From Agarophyton chilense (Eukaryota; Rhodophyta; Florideophyceae; Gracilariales; Gracilariaceae), in the NCBI GenBank assembly GCA_030374765.1, contig JARGXX010000096.1, forward strand, positions 682,001-746,000: 64,000 bases of DNA, read 5' to 3'. Under the pieces are notes generated by a model. That model had not been told where the DNA came from and ran no database searches. It saw only the letters and a program-made list of their open reading frames with translations. The position numbers and the translations under genes were made by a program. Below, piece after piece: positions 11,522 through 21,652 of the stretch. Within the stretch, counting starts at the first letter, position 1; each line of letters opens with the position of its first letter.

Positions 11522-11967
11522 TGTAACGCAATGACTGGTTAAGTCAGCGTACGGGTCTCGACCGGTGGTAGCGTGGTAGAGCGGATCCTAAGGTTCGAAT
11601 CCTTGACGGCGGACTCCCAGAGTACTTGGTGCAATGTGCTGGCGTTTACTGCGTAGTCCTACACGTTAGAGCTACGGAAACGATGGCTTGAAGACCAAAT
11701 GCTAGAACTAATATACCAAAGGGGCTTATTTAGTATCCTAACGGTGCCTACCGTATTCTAATGGAGAAGCGTCACTCGAGCAAAGTAAATAGTACTGGGG
11801 AGGCGCTGAGATCTCCTTGGCACTGTAGTGTTAATCTGTTACACTAATTAAATTAAAATAATAATCTACATGAGTCCACCTGAGGTCGACCCGTACACGT
11901 ATCACCTGCAAGATCCTTCAGGGCCGGGTGGCTTACCGGGTTCAACCGGTATTATGGCTCCTTCACA
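11522..11967 (-). repeat. 5' LTR of gypsy element 1
   Basis: Partner of the LTR at 1033-1477. It has TGT...ACA ends and is followed (in element orientation) by the primer-binding site. It carries the same tRNA-like A/B-box pair at 11574-11602. Confidence 0.88.
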
Positions 11968-13807
11968 TCAGGCGAGAGTGGGAGCAATAATAATAGGAGC
12001 AGCCCATCGGAGGCTGCGGATAACGGACGAATACATTATCAATGATGTTCAAGAGAAGCTTCGTGAGCGGGTATATGCAGAACGACATCGGTATGGGCCA
12101 GATCAGAAGCCGGTATCTCGTTCCACAGTGTCAGGATCCCCATTGTCAATAGCCACAGTCTTGGAAAAAAGGAATTCTAGCGAATTGCGCGGACACAATC
12201 GTAATGATAAGGATGACGGAAAAGAAGTAGCAAGTGAGAGCAGTTGTGTGGGACGTTTTGTAGACAGTGAAGATGTTGATAAGTCTAATAGGGATGGAAG
12301 GGACTCCCAGAATGCTGGTAAAATGGTTGGCTTGGGGTATAACGAACACGAGAACAGAGCCAAACAGAAAAGTCCAGAGGATGATGTGGTTCCGTTGCCC
12401 CTGACGTCGGTCTCCAAAGGACAGAAGATTGTAAAAGATCTTCCAGGGCTTGTTCTAATGATGGCGAGAGAAGGCTACTTGTACGCACTCCACTTGTTTA
12501 GACTCGTTTGTAAGCCCGGGAGGTTCAATGTAAGTGTTCGTATTAGGTGTCTGAAGTACAATGCACTTTCGAAGGGAACACGGTCCAAAGTTGGGTTTAT
12601 GGCAAAGGCCGACACGGACAACAGTGGATGGATTTTCAGTGAAAGTGAAGGTCACAACCATCTTCGAGTGGATGCATCGGAGACGACGAGGAAGAGACGA
12701 ATGTTACCTGTGCGGAACTCTATTAAGAAGAAGTGCCCAGGTGAGCTACGTATTCCATTTATTCCCTTCACTCCGACGCAGAATGGTCCGCCAATGGACG
12801 ATAAGTCCTCACAGCCTGAAGGGCAACGCGACGTTGAGAGCATAATTTCTGAAGAGGACTTCATGCCGAGCTTATCTCCGTCACATTTCCAGTTGCCCTC
12901 CCAGACCATTTCTAGGTTTCAGCAGTTGATTTCGCTCTCCCCAGTACGGGATGATCATCAGGAAATTGTGCCACGGGGTGAGGAACGGCAAGTTGAGGAA
13001 TTGAAAGCTCCACAAAAAGAGCATGACGTAGAAGTGGAGGTCATGGACACATAAGTTGAAGAGGAGGATAACGATGTCATATAAGTTGGTAAGAGAACAA
13101 CAATCGTTGATGTTGGAAACGATATTGAAGCATGTGAAAAGCTGGGAATGGAAGTGAGGAAAAGTACCTCTCCTGTCCTTAGTACATCAATGGTTAGTTG
13201 AAAGCTTTATTGATACTGAACGAAATGCACCAAATCCATCTAACATTCTGTTTGTATGTTACAGAGAAGTCCTGCACGAAAACTTGTTGAAGAACAGGAT
13301 ATCTCTGCGGAGCGCAGAACCGAAGATGGTGATAATGTGGTAGTAGAGGACGACGATGACGAACAGCACAGCTTCGAAAGGAGCTACACCGAAGAGGAGT
13401 GCGTACGTCAGAGTTTCGCAGCGTACCTGAGTTCCATAGAAGTGACAGGAGAGGACGAGGTTCTTCGACATCTACAGTACATTGCAACCTGTTTCGGTTT
13501 CGATCTCGGTGTCCGCGACTCTAAGTACGAGAAGAAAGATGGAAAGCGTTTATTAATGCGAGGGTACCTCGTTTGCAGCCTACTCGGTGAAGAACAATAT
13601 AAATGTCCATTCCCATTCAAAGTTCGCCGGGTTCCTGTTTGCGGGGGAGAAGTTAGCGAGGATCTGAAGTGGGGTTACCATTTTGATATGTCTAAAGCAC
13701 ATCACAATCATTCTCCAAAACGTAGCTCGTTCCAGAGAAATTTGCCACCCCAGATGGGACGTGAAGCAGAACACCTTAGTGGCTCTGTACATATCAGGTT
13801 CTCTTAG
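11968..13807 (+). pseudogene. MULE transposase N-terminal part with two FAR1/GCM1-WRKY-type DNA-binding domains
   Basis: The frame continues the Ulp1-like frame that was cut at 1032. It has a helical segment, a long Ser/Asp/Lys linker, then a first zinc-binding-like module ending WIFSESEGHNHL (about 12620-12665). After TAA codons at 13052 and 13082 there is a probable 72-bp phase-0 intron at 13193-13264 (GTTAGT...TTACAG). A second module follows with CPFPFKVRRVPVC and ending GYHFDMSKAHHNHSP (about 13605-13715). Such C...C...HNH modules bind the terminal inverted repeats in MULE/FAR1 proteins. TAG at 13805-13807 ends the open part. Confidence 0.68.
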
Positions 13808-14938
13808 ATACTTAACCTTCTTGAAGACAAGTACAGCGTAAAAGTGGACCGCAACCTCTTTCGCAAACGCTTGAAGTATATTTTAGACACTCGAAACCCC
13901 AAAGACAAGGAGTGTATGCGCCTTTACAACAAATTGCTTGAGCTGCATTCGAAGAATAAAGGAACTGTGGTTTATTGTTCGACAGATAAGCATTGCTCAC
14001 TACAGTTCGTGGAATGGAGCTTCAAGGAATGGCGAAAAGACTAAGAGCGGGTCGACATAGTCCCTGGAGTATTTCTGGACTGCAAAGAGGTAGCAAACCG
14101 CTTTGGCCTTTCGCTTTTTACTTTTAATGGCCGAGATCATAATGGAAAAGTGTCAACGTACTTCATGGGCTTCCTCCCGAACGAGAAGGGAGCGAGTTTC
14201 GAATGGATCTTCAACAGGTTCAAGGAGTGTATGAAGATATCCCCGAGCTCTTTTTCAATTGACCAGAGCGCAGCCACAATTGGAGCTCTGAAAAAGGTCT
14301 GTCCTCCCTCCTACATCATACTCGACGACTGGCACATTAACCAGAATCAGAAAAGTAATGTGGCCCGGTGGTGCAAGAAGATCAATCGAATGGTATGGAT
14401 GGACTGTATGCAGGAAGATTTATATGACCTATAGAGGAGCACTACAATCGAAATATTCCAGCTGAGGCGATCACAGTTTGATCGAATGTACTTCACGAAC
14501 TTCTTCCATTCCCTTCCGCGATGGTACAAGTTCCTGTACCACGAAAATCTGTCAACGCTCGTATCTTGCTACAAGGACGTTTATCTGCCGCGACGATTCC
14601 TTTTCCAAGGCACCGGATATACTGAAAGTTCGAACGCTCGCTATCACCGGATTATCCTGTCCCACAAGATCCCGTTCTCTGAGGTTCCTTTGGAAATGAA
14701 AACCATGACAGATCGCCTTAATTCCGAGCGTGAGAGAGATATATCGGTACAGGACACAGCTCTCAGGAACAAGCTGCTCGATTCATCACTTCGAAGTTCC
14801 CGTGTTGCCACGAGTACCTTCGTTTCCACCAATAATACATATAGTCTGAAGAAGTTCTTAGAGTTTGGCCCAAGACTCTCTCGGTCCCTCACGTTATTCA
14901 ACGCTTCCATCTCCCCAGTGAGCTCTGTCTCTTTGTAG
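13808..14938 (+). pseudogene. MULE transposase catalytic domain
   Basis: The same frame goes on past TAG 13805 and carries the MULE core: VFLDCKEVANRFGLSL with the first catalytic Asp, GRDHNGKVSTYFMGF, FEWIFNRFKEC, SFSIDQSAATIGALKKV with the second Asp, and DDWHINQNQKS, matching the C/D-x2-H region of the family. Stops at 14042-14044 (TAA) and 14432-14434 (TAG) break it, and a frame change near 14900-14940 leads into the SWIM part. The family assignment is firm; the gene is dead. Confidence 0.8.
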
Positions 14939-14948
14939 AGTATTCGAG

Positions 14949-15433
14949 ATGGAGCCTGAAGATCTTATCAGGCCTCCAGATACTCTCGTTGCAATCATGA
15001 ACCTAAAGTTCACATTGGCTCCTTCTTTAACAGGGAGGATCCCGTCCGTGACGAGCTTTGTCGTCAACATTTCTGTAGAAACTGAAGCGGATTCGCAAAT
15101 CAGAGCGAGATGTACGTGCCCCCGTTTTGCTGCAGATGGATTTCCCTGCTGCCATATAACACGTATCGCATGTTTTTACGCACAAATTACCGATAGATGG
15201 CCGGGTGTCGGCGAACTTCTGGGCAATAGACTACCCATACAAGAGTTATGGCATCCATATTGGCGAAGAAACCGAAACGAATGGACGCTTGAACGTAATT
15301 TGAAGCTTAGGGGCGTCATGGGATCAGTGTGCAGCGAGAAACACACCAGATTCTCAGCAGCTTGACTGGCAGCCATTGTTGATCAAACAGAAAATGAGGA
15401 TCACATTGTAGATGTAGCTCCAGTCGACGTGAT
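14949..15433 (+). pseudogene. MULE SWIM zinc-finger segment
   Basis: The frame contains RARCTCPRFAADGFPCCHIT, a CxCx(n)CxH SWIM finger as found downstream of MULE transposase cores. A helical basic tail follows, then a TGA at 15363-15365, and the frame remains open up to 15433, where a solo LTR is inserted. Confidence 0.75.
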
Positions 15434-16323
15434 TGAAGGACAATGCCCTTCAAAGGGGTTTCTTCCCAAGACTTACAGATTTCGCTCGCTTGAGGACTAG
15501 CTTGGGCTATGACAAGCTATACCGCTATTGCGTGCCGACGGCCGGTAAAAACCGCAGGTGCACACTGCTGGAACACGTGGACTGCACGGATGCCGACGCT
15601 CGAGTACGAGGCGTGCCATACGTGGCCCGGATTCTACCTAATGGTTAGTATTATTTACTAATTTTTAGTATTTATTTGGCTACGCTATCGCTATTTAGTG
15701 TCTATTTTTCGGGCGCGTGCCCACTGTCAGAGGCCGCGCGCCACACTACTTAGAAGGTTGAGCACTCCTCCCCAGTAAACAACCTCTTTGGAGATCTCAA
15801 GGAGAGAGTCTTGGCTCTGAACTCTTCGCCCTCGGCGTTTTTTCACCGCATAATGCGTGAGCGCCCGTCGCACGTTAGTTCATCCACCTCTCTGTCACCC
15901 AAAGTGCTACCACCACCGTGTGTTCACATTTAATCGCCTACACTTGTCGAAGTCTCGCCCCTGTATAGGTGTTCGCCCCGTTTTCCTCTTGCTCTCTTTT
16001 TTGGCTCTCGTGAGTGGCCGTCTCACTCACCCCGCTCGTTCCCCCCCTCATACGAGTGTTTCCTCGCTTTTTTTCCAAGAATCGCCGTGATACCGCTCCG
16101 CCTAGGATTGGTCACACCCCGGACTGTGCCATGCTCACCTAGACACTCTAGGTATATCCCGCCGGATTGGCCTCGGTCTTACACCCGACTCCGTCGTGTC
16201 TTTCCAAAGTGGCTCTGTTTCTGTGCTCTGCTGGCACGCCTTTTCTCCGCCTGAGGCGTGTTTCTCAAGAGAAAAAAATTCCGAACATCTTTGTGGTGTC
16301 TCCGCTTCAAGCGTTGTCCTACA
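15434..16323 (+). repeat. Solo LTR of the element 2 gypsy family
   Basis: This 890-bp segment matches the 5' LTR of element 2 (51889-52774) along its length, beginning TGAAGGACAATG and ending CTACA. Flanking 5-mers are GTGAT (15429-15433) and GTGGT (16324-16328), one mismatch apart, as expected for an aged target duplication. Removing the LTR and one 5-mer keeps the MULE frame in phase. No internal gypsy sequence is present. Confidence 0.88.
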
Positions 16324-16816
16324 GTGGTAGCTAAATTTCGAAAGGAATAGCGAGAAGAGATATCGAGCTACACCACTTATGCCAATTGTATCGAACGTTT
16401 CGAACAGATTTATGGAGTGGCTCAAATTTTTGGTGCTGTTGCTGTTTGCAATTGCAAAAGTATCTCGTAATCGGTCTGAACGACCTTATCAAGAACAACT
16501 ACCCCTCCAACCCTGCATGTTCTATTACCGTTCGAGATACTAAACTGAAAGAGGTGACGCCAGGAGTGTCCGATACCATTCATCATGCGGGTACGAAGAA
16601 GCATCATTGCATTGAAACCCACAACAGAGGATTGAAAAATTCCGAAAGCCTAAGAAGTCGTTTCTTGAGCGAAACTGCAAGCGACAAAAGAGTAATTACT
16701 CTGATTCCTATATTGATCGGGCGCAAGATGTTCTCAAGCGTCAGACTACAGAGTCTGCAGTACAGCTGGCCGTCAACATCGTTGATAATCCTGATGTTTA
16801 CAGCAAAATGTAGGTG
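16324..16816 (+). pseudogene. C-terminal remnant of the MULE transposase
   Basis: Coding-like sequence resumes after the solo LTR with KFRKE, a TAG, then a Tyr/Glu-rich segment and, after further stops and frame changes, a basic helical tail (RIEKFRKPKKSFLERNCKRQ) that ends with TAG at about 16812. No homologous domain is recognised. The assignment rests on phase continuity across the LTR and position. Confidence 0.5.
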
Positions 16817-17777
16817 AAATGGATTATGAGTTAGATGAAAGTACGTTAAACGTGTTTTTATTGAACGAATACGTTTTAGAACTGTAAAAAGTATTGAGAA
16901 CAAATGGCTTATGACATTGGTACTGAAGTTTTGTATTGAAATACATATACATGCTTGGTGTGAAATGAAACAGCCAAAATCGGTTATCTCGCTGTTTGCT
17001 TCGTGACTTTTGATGCGAAGTGTAGGCCTGAGGATGCTCCCAGCTTGTCGAAGCCGTTTACTGTAGCACCTAAAAATGCTTCCAGCTTGCAAAAACCGTT
17101 TCCCGCAGCTCCTGAAGATGCTTTCAGCTTGCAGCAACTGAAGATGCTCCCAGCTTGTGGAAGGCGTCTACACGACTACAACCAGTGATGAGTGATGCCA
17201 AAAAGTGCGCGCATTTTTGTAGTTGCGCTAGAGCTGAAGCTTTCAAATGATGTTACAGTGTACAATGAGCACCATTGACTACGCTTGCGAGTAACGCTTG
17301 CGTGTAACGCTAGCGAAACCAATGAGAGTTCCCTCAAGAGTAACACGCATATGCATATGTTGAATGACCCAATAAGCGGAACTGGAGGTAAGGATCTAGT
17401 AGGATCCAGTCTACTTGGCATGTTTTTATTGGATACTGAGTATCTTACAGTGGATGGTGAATACAGTGAGGATCACCCCCGTTTTTCGTAAGGATCTGGG
17501 GGTGTTTTCACACATAGCACACAGTACGTAGATTCTCCATGAGCCCACTAAAGTAGCGTTCCTTTCTCTTTCCATCACAGTTGACGCTCCAATCAAGCAT
17601 ACTCTAATCATTGCAAGCGATTGACACGTGTATGACTCTCACGCGTGTGGACTGATCTGCGATGGGCAGTGCTGTCGATCTCGTCGCCACTTGCGGAGCA
17701 CTTTGCTCTTTCCTCGTCACTGTTTTGTGCTCCGTGTGTAGCGCTTCGTCTCCCGCGCAGCGCTGCTGCTTGTCAAA
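16817..17777. other. Intergenic region with a 42-bp minisatellite
   Basis: No gene is seen. At 17028-17165 there are about three and a half degenerate units of a roughly 42-bp repeat with the core 'gatgctcccagcttg'. This region marks the border between the transposon block and the gene island. Confidence 0.6.
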
Positions 17778-19073
17778 ATGGTGCCCGCCTTTTGCTGTGC
17801 GCCGCTGTCCGCTTCCTTTACACTCACACCGTCTTCCCGCTTCCCTCGTCGCGCCGTTGCAAGAAGGCCTCGTTTCACAGCTTCTGACTCCTCCTTATCG
17901 TCGTCCACGTCACCTACACAACCTCCTTTTTCCTCGCCGCCATCACTGCCATCAATATCTTCCGAACCTTCGTCTCGTTCTATCAAAGCTTTGCATCCAT
18001 TCATTTCGTCTTTGTATGAGTCGTTTTCGAGTGCAAATGTGACATGCATGGAACAACACTTACAACCGAAAGTGTGTTGGAATTCGCCACTTTTTGATGC
18101 TTCGTCTGCTCATCGCGTCTTGGACACTTTGGATGACTTTCTCTCCTTTGCAGTTGATCCCACCATAGCCGTGTATCAAATCCAACAAAACCCGTCCGAA
18201 ACCACCCTCACATTTGCTTGGACCCTGTCCTTCAATTATCCTTTACCGTGGCGTCCGCGTGTATCAGTGTCTGCGCAATCAACAGTAATATTCACCGAAC
18301 CCTCCAAAAAAGCTACCCAAATCACAGACACCTGGTACACTTCACCGTTCACATTAATTGCGCAAGCGCTTCCAAAACTCACCGACATCCTTTGGTTATT
18401 CCCCTCAGCTCACGTCGAAACCGACAGGGGACAGCGAAAAGTTCTTCGTAACACGTCTTCATTTTCGATCATATATCAAGCGCCACTCGAGGAATATAGA
18501 ATTGTGGGACCCCTGCAAAGTTTTGAACATGAGTTGGGGTGGGCCCTGCCTGCCTTACCTGCGTCAGCGTTCGAGGGCGAGTTGAAAAATTTTGAGCAGT
18601 ATTCTGCGGTCAGTCCTATTGCGTTGCGACTTGTGCGCGGAGATCAACCTGAAAAGGATGGTTCTCTCTTGTTTGAGTGGGCACTTCCTGTGCCTACCAC
18701 GCTCACGGGTAGTAGCGCCGTACTTGCTAAGCTTCCAAATGCGCCCTTTGCACAGATTGTGAATGTTCCGAGAAGAATGATGGCCGTTTCTCGCTTTGCA
18801 GGGTTAAGTACCAAAACTGAGGTGAAAAAACGTCTCAACTCGTTGTTGGATGCGTTAATTAAGGAGTCTATTATCCCTGGGGAGAAAGAATCCTTTCAGT
18901 ACGGGGGACGCAATGTCTGGGTTCGTTGCTACGATTGTAAAGTTGGGTTTAATAGATCGGGGGTTTTAAGCATGGCTATGTACGGCGGAAGTCGGGTTGT
19001 TCGCAGAGTTAACGAGATAGCTTTAGATATAACTGATTTTGTTTCTGAGGAACGCGTTTGTGGGTTGAAGTAG
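17778..19073 (+). CDS. SOUL haem-binding-family protein with N-terminal DUF2358-like domain, probably plastid
   Basis: The product is 431 aa and uninterrupted, starting at the first ATG. Residues 1 to about 45 are rich in Ser, Arg and Ala with no acids before residue 37 (MVPAFCCAPLSASFTLTPSS...), typical of a plastid transit peptide. Residues about 65-210 resemble the NTF2-like DUF2358 fold seen in plastid proteins (ALHPFISSLYESF ... FAVDPTIAVYQI). Residues about 225-430 have the SOUL/HBP pattern: YRIVGPLQSFE at the start and MMAVSRFAGLSTKTEVKKRL near residue 334. Plant proteins with this pairing exist, and SOUL proteins of plastids have been linked to haem or tetrapyrrole binding. An actual ligand cannot be read from the sequence. 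No intron is seen. Confidence 0.75.
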   Translation: MVPAFCCAPLSASFTLTPSSRFPRRAVARRPRFTASDSSLSSSTSPTQPPFSSPPSLPSISSEPSSRSIKALHPFISSLYESFSSANVTCMEQHLQPKVCWNSPLFDASSAHRVLDTLDDFLSFAVDPTIAVYQIQQNPSETTLTFAWTLSFNYPLPWRPRVSVSAQSTVIFTEPSKKATQITDTWYTSPFTLIAQALPKLTDILWLFPSAHVETDRGQRKVLRNTSSFSIIYQAPLEEYRIVGPLQSFEHELGWALPALPASAFEGELKNFEQYSAVSPIALRLVRGDQPEKDGSLLFEWALPVPTTLTGSSAVLAKLPNAPFAQIVNVPRRMMAVSRFAGLSTKTEVKKRLNSLLDALIKESIIPGEKESFQYGGRNVWVRCYDCKVGFNRSGVLSMAMYGGSRVVRRVNEIALDITDFVSEERVCGLK

Positions 19074-20253
19074 TGTTTTGCGCAAGAAAACAAATAAACA
19101 AAACGTTAGTGTTGGTATGAAGCTTGTGGTACGCAGCGTTTGGTGAGCTGCTGTTTCCTTTTTTTTGTAGACTTTGTGGGCTTCAGAACAATTGGAAAAA
19201 GTCGACAGAGAAAGTTTGACAACTTCTCTTCGGATGGCATAAGTGAGTCGTAATGTTTGGAGTATCGTCAGTGCCGCTTGGAGACACGATGGCACCGGCT
19301 CAAACATACCTTTGTGTGTTTTGTAGAGCGATGTGTTTGCGAGAGCTGTTGAGGGTTTGACACAGATTTAGATTTCAGTCAGAATGCAAAGATCACGTGG
19401 ATGCGAGAGGGGAGATAGACAGGGTCGGACAAGGCTGAAACGAAAATAGGTTCGACAGCGGACCGTGAAAGGTTCCTTTGGATTCTATGGTTGAAAACAC
19501 AAACAATCTTCATTCCCGTCATACATCATAGAAATCGCATTATGTGGGGTATAACGCACCTTGTATGCACTCGTAACTGAAAGTGGCCTTGTGAGAAGCG
19601 AAGGGTCTCGGGGCGCAACAGAATTGTTGGGCGACATGTAGGTGAAGAAGAGAGGAAGGTAAAGTCATCGACGTACACCAATACAACGATATCAACGAGA
19701 GTGGCGCAATGATTGAACACGCTGGCGCGTGCGCAGCGAAAACGTCCCAAGGCACTTAGGAAACAAAAATGGCATTGGTCTTTCGGCCTCTCTCTCTTGC
19801 GAAAGAAAGACGCGCCATGCTGCGAAACGCCCGTTAGGGCCGGGCGAGCATTGGGACGCCGCCCGTCGCTTGGAACAAGAGCAGTCCGACACGGACGGCC
19901 GTGCACGGATACAAATAGGGATGTAGTCGCCGTCGGGCGGCAGCGTTGTTGCGTTTGATTGGCTCCCATCGAGCGACAGCTGTGACGGAGAGCTGCACGC
20001 CGTACGCTGCTGACACCATCCAGTAGCCACGTTTCCCATGCGCGCGGGCAATAACATTCGGCTTTCAAATCAGAGGCCTCGCGCCAGACGACTGTCTTCT
20101 TCGCCCCTGTCGCCGCCAAGTCGAACTTCAGCAGTCGCTGCATTTCACGGTCGAGTAGCGTGTCCCGTATCCCCCACACCGTCTTCTTCCAGCTTCTCGT
20201 TTTCTTCGCTTGTTTCGCACGCAAACGCGCCAGGAGAGGGTGCTGACAATATC
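19074..20253. other. Intergenic region upstream of the NDK-UMPK gene
   Basis: No convincing gene. A CCAAT-type box (GATTGGCTCCC) lies near 19959. An in-frame extension of the next gene begins with ATG at 20038 and is Ser/Arg-rich, so 20038-20253 may encode a targeting peptide rather than 5' UTR. A minus-strand open frame across 19526-20224 looks like chance. Confidence 0.5.
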
Positions 20254-21396
20254 ATGACTGTCGAGGTTGAGTCTACGTTGGCGCTTATCAAGCCCGATGC
20301 CTACGGCAGCGCTGAAGGCATCATTTCTGATATCAAGCACAATGGATTTGTGATCGCTGAGAGAAAGACCGTCAGTCTCACCAAAGAACGCGCTGCGCAG
20401 TTTTACGAGGAGCACAAGGACCGCCCTTTCTACGACAGTCTTACCGACTTCATGTCCTCCGGCCCATCCATTGCGCTCGTCCTTCGGAAGGAATACGCCA
20501 TCAAGTCGTGGAGAGAGCTTATGGGACCAACAGACTCTGAGAAAGCACGCAAGGAAGCCCCCGAGTCACTCCGCGCCAAGTTTGGCACGGATGGTAGCAA
20601 GAACGCCACTCATGGCTCTGATTCCCCGCAAAGCGCTGTGCGAGAGATATCATTTTTCTTCCCTTCTTTTCATGCCACCGCCCACTTCAACGGCCAGGAC
20701 GCCAAGGAGTATCTCACCAAAACTGTCACACCTGTTCTCACCACTGCTCTGACAGAAATGTGTCGTCTCACCCCGCCCAACGCAGTCGAGTGGCTCGGCC
20801 ACTATCTTTTGAAGTCGGCGGATGTTGCGCCAACGCCTACCAAGCCCGCAAAGAAGATTTACTTTGTGCTTGGTGGCCCGGGCTCTGGGAAGGGAACGCA
20901 GTGCGGCAAGCTTGTTGAAAAGTTCGGCTTTGACCACTTCTCAGCGGGCGACTTGCTCCGCAACGAAATCGAAAGTGGTTCAGACCAGGGCGAGATGATT
21001 GGAGAAATGATCAAGGAAGGACAGATCGTACCGGGTGAGATCACCATCGGTTTGCTAAAGGCTGCCATCGAAAACAGCACTGCGCCAGGCATCTTGATCG
21101 ACGGATTTCCGCGAAAGTTAGATCAAGCCGGTTCGTTCGAGAAACAAGTGTCCGACTTTGAGTTTGTGATTTTCTTTGATTGTCCGGAGGAGGAGATGGA
21201 AAAACGGTTGCTGGAGAGAGGAAAGACGGGTGGCCGTACTGATGACAACAGTGAAACTATTCGCAAGAGATTCAACACTTTTGTGAATACTTCATTGCCG
21301 GTCATTGAGTACTACGAGGCGAAGGGCAAGGTTCATCGAATTGATGCCACGCAGAGCATCGACAGTATTACAAGTCTTGTATCCAAGCTCTTCTGA
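20254..21396 (+). CDS. Fused nucleoside diphosphate kinase - DPY30 motif - UMP/CMP kinase
   Basis: From ATG 20254 the protein is 380 aa; from the in-frame ATG 20038 it would be 452 aa with a Ser/Arg-rich leader that could target it to an organelle. Residues 1-137 form an NDK domain (LALIKPDAYGS; active-site His120 in NATHGSDS) of the divergent group II type. Residues about 138-188 match the DPY30 dimerisation motif (YLTKTVTPVLTTALTEMCRL then PPNAVEWLGHYLL). Residues about 198-380 form a UMP/CMP kinase: P-loop GGPGSGKGTQ at 207-216, NMP-binding FSAGDLLRNE, GILIDGFPRK, and the short lid GRTDDN typical of eukaryotic UMP/CMP kinases. Predicted reactions are UMP/CMP to UDP/CDP and NDP to NTP, which are consecutive. 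The NDK-DPY30 half resembles the arrangement in flagellar NME5. No intron and no stops. Confidence 0.88.
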   Translation: MTVEVESTLALIKPDAYGSAEGIISDIKHNGFVIAERKTVSLTKERAAQFYEEHKDRPFYDSLTDFMSSGPSIALVLRKEYAIKSWRELMGPTDSEKARKEAPESLRAKFGTDGSKNATHGSDSPQSAVREISFFFPSFHATAHFNGQDAKEYLTKTVTPVLTTALTEMCRLTPPNAVEWLGHYLLKSADVAPTPTKPAKKIYFVLGGPGSGKGTQCGKLVEKFGFDHFSAGDLLRNEIESGSDQGEMIGEMIKEGQIVPGEITIGLLKAAIENSTAPGILIDGFPRKLDQAGSFEKQVSDFEFVIFFDCPEEEMEKRLLERGKTGGRTDDNSETIRKRFNTFVNTSLPVIEYYEAKGKVHRIDATQSIDSITSLVSKLF

Positions 21397-21652
21397 GTGG
21401 AGTACCCCAGTATGTTATGTAGGACCGCGTCCTTTCTCTTTTTTTTGGTATGGGTTCACGCCTGTAGTAGGTAGGGGGCATGATTGCCTCTTCACAATCC
21501 CTCTCTTACGGGAAAACTAATTGTTATCCAAGTAGTTGTTGATGAATCATCAGTAACTCTTTAACAAAAACAATAATTGCCCAACGATCAGTATTACTGA
21601 TTCTGAGAATGATGTTCGCGTGAAAGGAGCTTCCTTCAGGAAAGAGCAAAAG

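Larger units (their letters stand above)
1033..11967 (-). mobile_element. Ty3/gypsy LTR retrotransposon, element 1 (decayed, chromodomain-bearing)
   Basis: Two direct repeats of about 445 bp (1033-1477 and 11522-11967, about 91% identical by hand alignment, TG...CA ends) bound an interior that reads on the minus strand in the order primer-binding site, gag, protease, reverse transcriptase, RNase H, integrase, chromodomain, polypurine tract. That is the Ty3/gypsy order with a chromovirus-type C-terminus. The flanking 5-mers TGGGG and TCAGG match at three of five bases. Removing one of them leaves the host MULE frame intact, which supports a 5-bp duplication that has since diverged. The interior holds a solo LTR of another family and an antisense reading frame. 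Many stops and at least one frameshift make it non-autonomous. Confidence 0.88.

Noticed and set aside
33-15433. Reassignment of TAA/TAG to glutamine, since some stops in MULE and gypsy frames fall where CAA/CAG would fit
   Set aside because: Host genes here have no internal stops, TGA also occurs in the element frames, and other stops replace Tyr, Phe, Ser or Lys.
17028-17165. CRISPR-like or structured repeat array
   Set aside because: Units are degenerate, contiguous and without spacers; it is a minisatellite in a eukaryotic sequence.
19526-20224. Minus-strand open frame with a YVDD-like stretch (VLVYVDDF), resembling a reverse transcriptase active site
   Set aside because: No other RT motif is present, the sequence around it is not RT-like, and it overlaps the 5' end of a well-supported gene on the other strand.
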